DNA of 15,826 nt from an uncultured Pseudomonadota bacterium (GTDB taxonomy: Bacteria; Myxococcota; UBA796). Below the pieces are notes generated by a model. That model ran no database searches. It had not been told where the DNA came from and saw only the letters and a program-made list of their open reading frames with translations. The stretch's first letter is position 1. Each line of letters begins with the position of its first letter. The position numbers and the translations under genes were made by a program. Where the stretch lies: the NCBI GenBank assembly GCA_913040875.1, contig CAJWHX010000028.1, positions 1-15,826 of the forward strand, in the 5' to 3' direction. Below are positions 13,593 to 15,826 of the stretch, one piece after another.

Positions 13593-15025
13593 GTAGCACT
13601 GGGGTAATTGATTTCCGCAAACTCAGTATAGGTATCTTCACCACTGATGACTCGGGTATCCGTCCACACCTGTGATCCACCTAGGAAAATAGTGACGGTA
13701 ACGCTGTTCGCACCTGGGAAGGATGAACTTGGATAATCGTGTACCACGACGGTATAGGTTCCACTAGATGGAGATCCCATATTGATGTTTTCAGGTCCAG
13801 TTCCGGAGATGTCATCCAAGTCGAGCAGGGGATTGTCTGTGGTGTCTCCAATTACACCCCAATCAAGTGGGCTGAATAGAGACTTGCAATTGGCAAAGTA
13901 GCAATCGTTTGTCGAAGTGTATGCCCCACCATTGTAGGTCATGTGGAGATCCATGTCATCTCCCGCTTCTGTCCAAGACATTTGTACCCATAGATCCTGT
14001 CCAGGAACTCCTACGAGTGTGGTTTGACAAGGGGCTGATTCGATCCCAAACTCATTGGTTACGATGAGCTGTCCCACATAGTCTCCGGCTAAGTCAGGTG
14101 TGAAGTTTGAACGGTTTGCGGAGTTGCCAACTGGCATACTTGCTTGAGAACCGGCGGGCTTAGAGAGGAGCGTCCAATCATAGTCTGTAATGGTGGCACC
14201 AGTAGGGTCGTAGGAATCGACACCGTACCATGTTGCTTGTTGACCAGTATTTGGTGCAACGGTCGCCGGATCTACGTAACAATCTGCGATAGGGGCATCC
14301 CCTGAGGCTTCGCCGTTGATTGTTGCAGTGGGATCTACAGCGGGTTCTTCACAGTCAACGGTAAATACCTCGCTGAAAGTACCAACAGTGTCTGGCTCAA
14401 AAGTAGCCTCGACAGTTGTGATTTCACCAGGTGCTAGAGTGATGGGCCAGGACTCCGTCGGCATGATACTGAACTGTGTGCCGGTGAGATAAAAGGTAGT
14501 CAGAGTGACGGGCAGTTCACCCACACTTTCCAGTTGGAAGGTTCCTGTGGTGACGCTTCCCACACCTTGACTGCCCAAATCCATGACCAATGGGTTGATT
14601 TGCAATGCTGGGAGGCTCTGTGCGACAGCACCATTCAATGGAACTTCGACCATTGGCGTGTCCGGATCATTACTGTTGATTATGATGGCGGCTTCATCTT
14701 CCGCCCCGTCAACGGTTGGAGCGTAGACGACAAATACATCCGAACTTTGACCGGGAGTGAGGATGGGGTTGCCAAGCTGGGTGAACGAAAAGGCTTCGGA
14801 ACCCACAAGTTGAAGACTACTGACATTGAGGTCTGCGCTACCGACATTGGTGATTGTAAACAGGTCTTCCTCTGGAGCACCGACTTCAGCATCAATAAAA
14901 CTGAGGGCAGAAGGTGATACGTCGATAACGGGAGCGACGCCCACTTCAGCTTCCTTACTTTCGGTGACATTGTATTCACTGCAGGCGAATAGAATGCTGA
15001 TGGGCAATAGGTGTAACTTGTTCAT
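13577..15025 (-). CDS. Lipoprotein with choice-of-anchor D domains, a PKD-like domain and a DUF2135-like C-terminus
   Basis: 482 residues from ATG at 15025, with GGAGG on the minus strand (15036-15032) six bases upstream. The signal peptide ends in the lipobox LFAC, so Cys15 should be lipidated. Residues ~34-132 and ~140-239 are two choice-of-anchor D (ASPM/SPD-2/Hydin-like) domains, each with a GS or VG ... FTI-NVG phrase and a conserved PG (91-92, 199-200). Residues ~245-338 are PKD-like (DSYDPTGATITDYDWTL at 270-286, GDYVGQLIVTNEFG at 314-327). Residues ~344-470 resemble the DUF2135/YfaP type (DLWVQMSW, GDDMDLHMTY, GSPSSGTYTVVVHDY, VTVTIFLGG). Five cysteines beyond Cys15 lie in the exported part, C375 and C380 close together. 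The domain set is typical of large surface lipoproteins of Myxococcota and Bradymonadales. Probably on the cell surface; ligand unknown. Confidence 0.9.
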   Translation of the reverse strand: MNKLHLLPISILFACSEYNVTESKEAEVGVAPVIDVSPSALSFIDAEVGAPEEDLFTITNVGSADLNVSSLQLVGSEAFSFTQLGNPILTPGQSSDVFVVYAPTVDGAEDEAAIIINSNDPDTPMVEVPLNGAVAQSLPALQINPLVMDLGSQGVGSVTTGTFQLESVGELPVTLTTFYLTGTQFSIMPTESWPITLAPGEITTVEATFEPDTVGTFSEVFTVDCEEPAVDPTATINGEASGDAPIADCYVDPATVAPNTGQQATWYGVDSYDPTGATITDYDWTLLSKPAGSQASMPVGNSANRSNFTPDLAGDYVGQLIVTNEFGIESAPCQTTLVGVPGQDLWVQMSWTEAGDDMDLHMTYNGGAYTSTNDCYFANCKSLFSPLDWGVIGDTTDNPLLDLDDISGTGPENINMGSPSSGTYTVVVHDYPSSSFPGANSVTVTIFLGGSQVWTDTRVISGEDTYTEFAEINYPSATVTSL

Positions 15026-15062
15026 ATAAAACCTCCGTTTCAGTAATGTACACGATCGGTCC

Positions 15063-15074
15063 TTGCATGTGCAA
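15063..15074. promoter_or_regulatory. Palindrome upstream of the lipoprotein gene
   Basis: TTGCA-tg-TGCAA is a perfect inverted repeat, 37 bases before the ATG at 15025. Read on the minus strand it contains TTGCAC, which could be a -35 box 18 bases from TACATT. It may therefore be an operator over the promoter, or a chance palindrome. Confidence 0.3.
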
Positions 15075-15098
15075 TCATTTTTTGATTATTAGAGTGTT

Positions 15099-15147
15099 GG
15101 TAATCATTTTGAAAGTTACGAAGTATAGGCTGATATAGGTAATCATT
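15099..15147. repeat. Pair of GGTAATCATT direct repeats in a divergent promoter region
   Basis: GGTAATCATT occurs at 15099-15108 and 15138-15147, 39 bases apart; a related GCAATCATT lies at 15071-15079. All are in the 133-base gap between the minus-strand lipoprotein gene and the plus-strand gene at 15159. Equally oriented repeats here would suit a regulator acting on one or both genes. Confidence 0.5.
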
Positions 15148-15158
15148 ATGGAGTTATT

Positions 15159-15826
15159 ATGGAACACATAATAAAATTACTAGATTTGTATAAGGGTTCT
15201 GTTGCTTTCGTTGATCAAGCGATATCGCTGATGGATGCGTTAGAGTTATCAAAAGACGATTTCGAGACCGTGACCAATATAACAACAGTGAAGTCCCTCG
15301 CTGATTTTCAACGTCGTACGAGTCACTTAGCGAGACATCAACGTCATTGGCTATGTGCAAAGATGATTGAATATGGTTGTGAAATGCGAGAGGTGAAAGA
15401 GGAAGCCTTCACAGCCGAAACCATTGTGTTTATTCGAATATTTCCCAGTCTTGAGAATATAACGATATCCCATGTGGGTAAACTACGTAGTGATCAATCT
15501 CGATTTTCGCTGAAGTTTTTGAACCGTTTGCAAACGATTCACCTAGAGAGTTGCCAAACAGAATGGGAATTTCCCAGTGGTATTAAAAGCATAACGGCCC
15601 GCTATTCTGAGTTGTATTCATTGAACCTGGACACGTTGCCCAATTTGGAAAGTCTAGAATTGATGACCACAACAGTCAATGGAGGCATTCAATGTAGCAA
15701 GGAGCACGTATCGCTTCGGGGATTGACTTTAGACAACAGTGCGGTGAGTTTTGCAGAGACATTCACACCTGTTCAAGTACCGATGTTGGAAGACATCAAA
15801 ATACGTCTATTTGATGGTACAGGGAA
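15159..15826 (+). CDS. Leucine-rich-repeat-like protein, N-terminal 222 residues
   Basis: Reading from ATG at 15159, with GGAG (15150-15153) five bases upstream, gives 222 codons without a stop before the right edge. Residues 1-~90 are helical and soluble (IIKLLDLYKGSVAFVDQAI, then an RRTSHLARHQRHW segment). From about residue 95 on there are irregular repeats of 20-25 residues with spaced leucine or isoleucine: FPSLENITISHVG, LNRLQTIHLESCQ, LPNLESLELMTT, VSLRGLTLDNS, VPMLEDIKIRLF. This is the pattern of a degenerate leucine-rich repeat solenoid, a protein-binding fold. No signal peptide, so probably cytoplasmic. Number of repeats and anything C-terminal to them are unknown because the gene is cut. 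Confidence 0.8.
   Translation, partial: MEHIIKLLDLYKGSVAFVDQAISLMDALELSKDDFETVTNITTVKSLADFQRRTSHLARHQRHWLCAKMIEYGCEMREVKEEAFTAETIVFIRIFPSLENITISHVGKLRSDQSRFSLKFLNRLQTIHLESCQTEWEFPSGIKSITARYSELYSLNLDTLPNLESLELMTTTVNGGIQCSKEHVSLRGLTLDNSAVSFAETFTPVQVPMLEDIKIRLFDGTG

Noticed and set aside
1..15826. Mobile element or prophage
   Set aside because: No transposase, integrase, terminal inverted repeats, tRNA-linked att site or phage structural gene is visible.

Overview
The window looks like chromosomal DNA of a free-living Gram-negative bacterium. Two lipoproteins have clear lipoboxes. Several exported proteins carry repeats (MopE-type DCDD repeats, RCC1 blades with paired cysteines, choice-of-anchor D domains, PEGA-like and TPR-like segments) that are common in Myxococcota, Bradymonadales and related former Deltaproteobacteria. 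Base composition is moderate by eye, not the high GC of soil myxobacteria, so a marine or aquatic relative is my best guess. This is an inference from protein architecture; no rRNA or other phylogenetic marker is present. I saw no tRNA, rRNA, CRISPR array, transposase, integrase or phage gene.

Left part, mostly minus strand (1-4183): the N-terminal part of an isopenicillin N synthase-like Fe(II)/2-oxoglutarate oxygenase that runs off the left edge, with a strong promoter and a palindromic operator candidate; a four-helix membrane protein with a large soluble, probably beta-propeller part; a DUF2237 (COG3651) protein that unusually carries a signal peptide; and a PIN-PhoH ATPase of the PhoH2/YlaK type.

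Centre, plus strand (4354-8084): an unrecognised two-helix membrane protein started by TTG, then 71 bases later the most unusual gene of the window: a 751-residue fusion of a complete superfamily 2 helicase with a complete Amidoligase_2-type ATP-dependent COOH-NH2 ligase. The two genes may form one transcript and are the best candidate here for an undescribed system.

Right part: two translationally coupled envelope genes (8224-11327), one a TPR/PEGA-like protein with an acidic linker and two C-terminal hydrophobic helices, the other a lipoprotein with MopE-like repeats and a probable seven-bladed RCC1 propeller. A small minus-strand gene (11383-11697) lies divergent to an unrecognised 205-residue protein (11815-12432). 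An unrecognised 333-residue protein follows with its own good promoter. It converges on a choice-of-anchor D lipoprotein (13577-15025, minus), and the N-terminal part of a leucine-rich-repeat-like protein (15159 to the edge, plus) diverges from that.

The window is densely coded, with no gene-free stretch over 300 bases; the longest gap, 2656-2875, holds only a weak inverted repeat. The better promoter candidates share a TATACT or TATACA -10 box 17 bases from a recognisable -35 box, so they support one another as housekeeping sigma-factor promoters.
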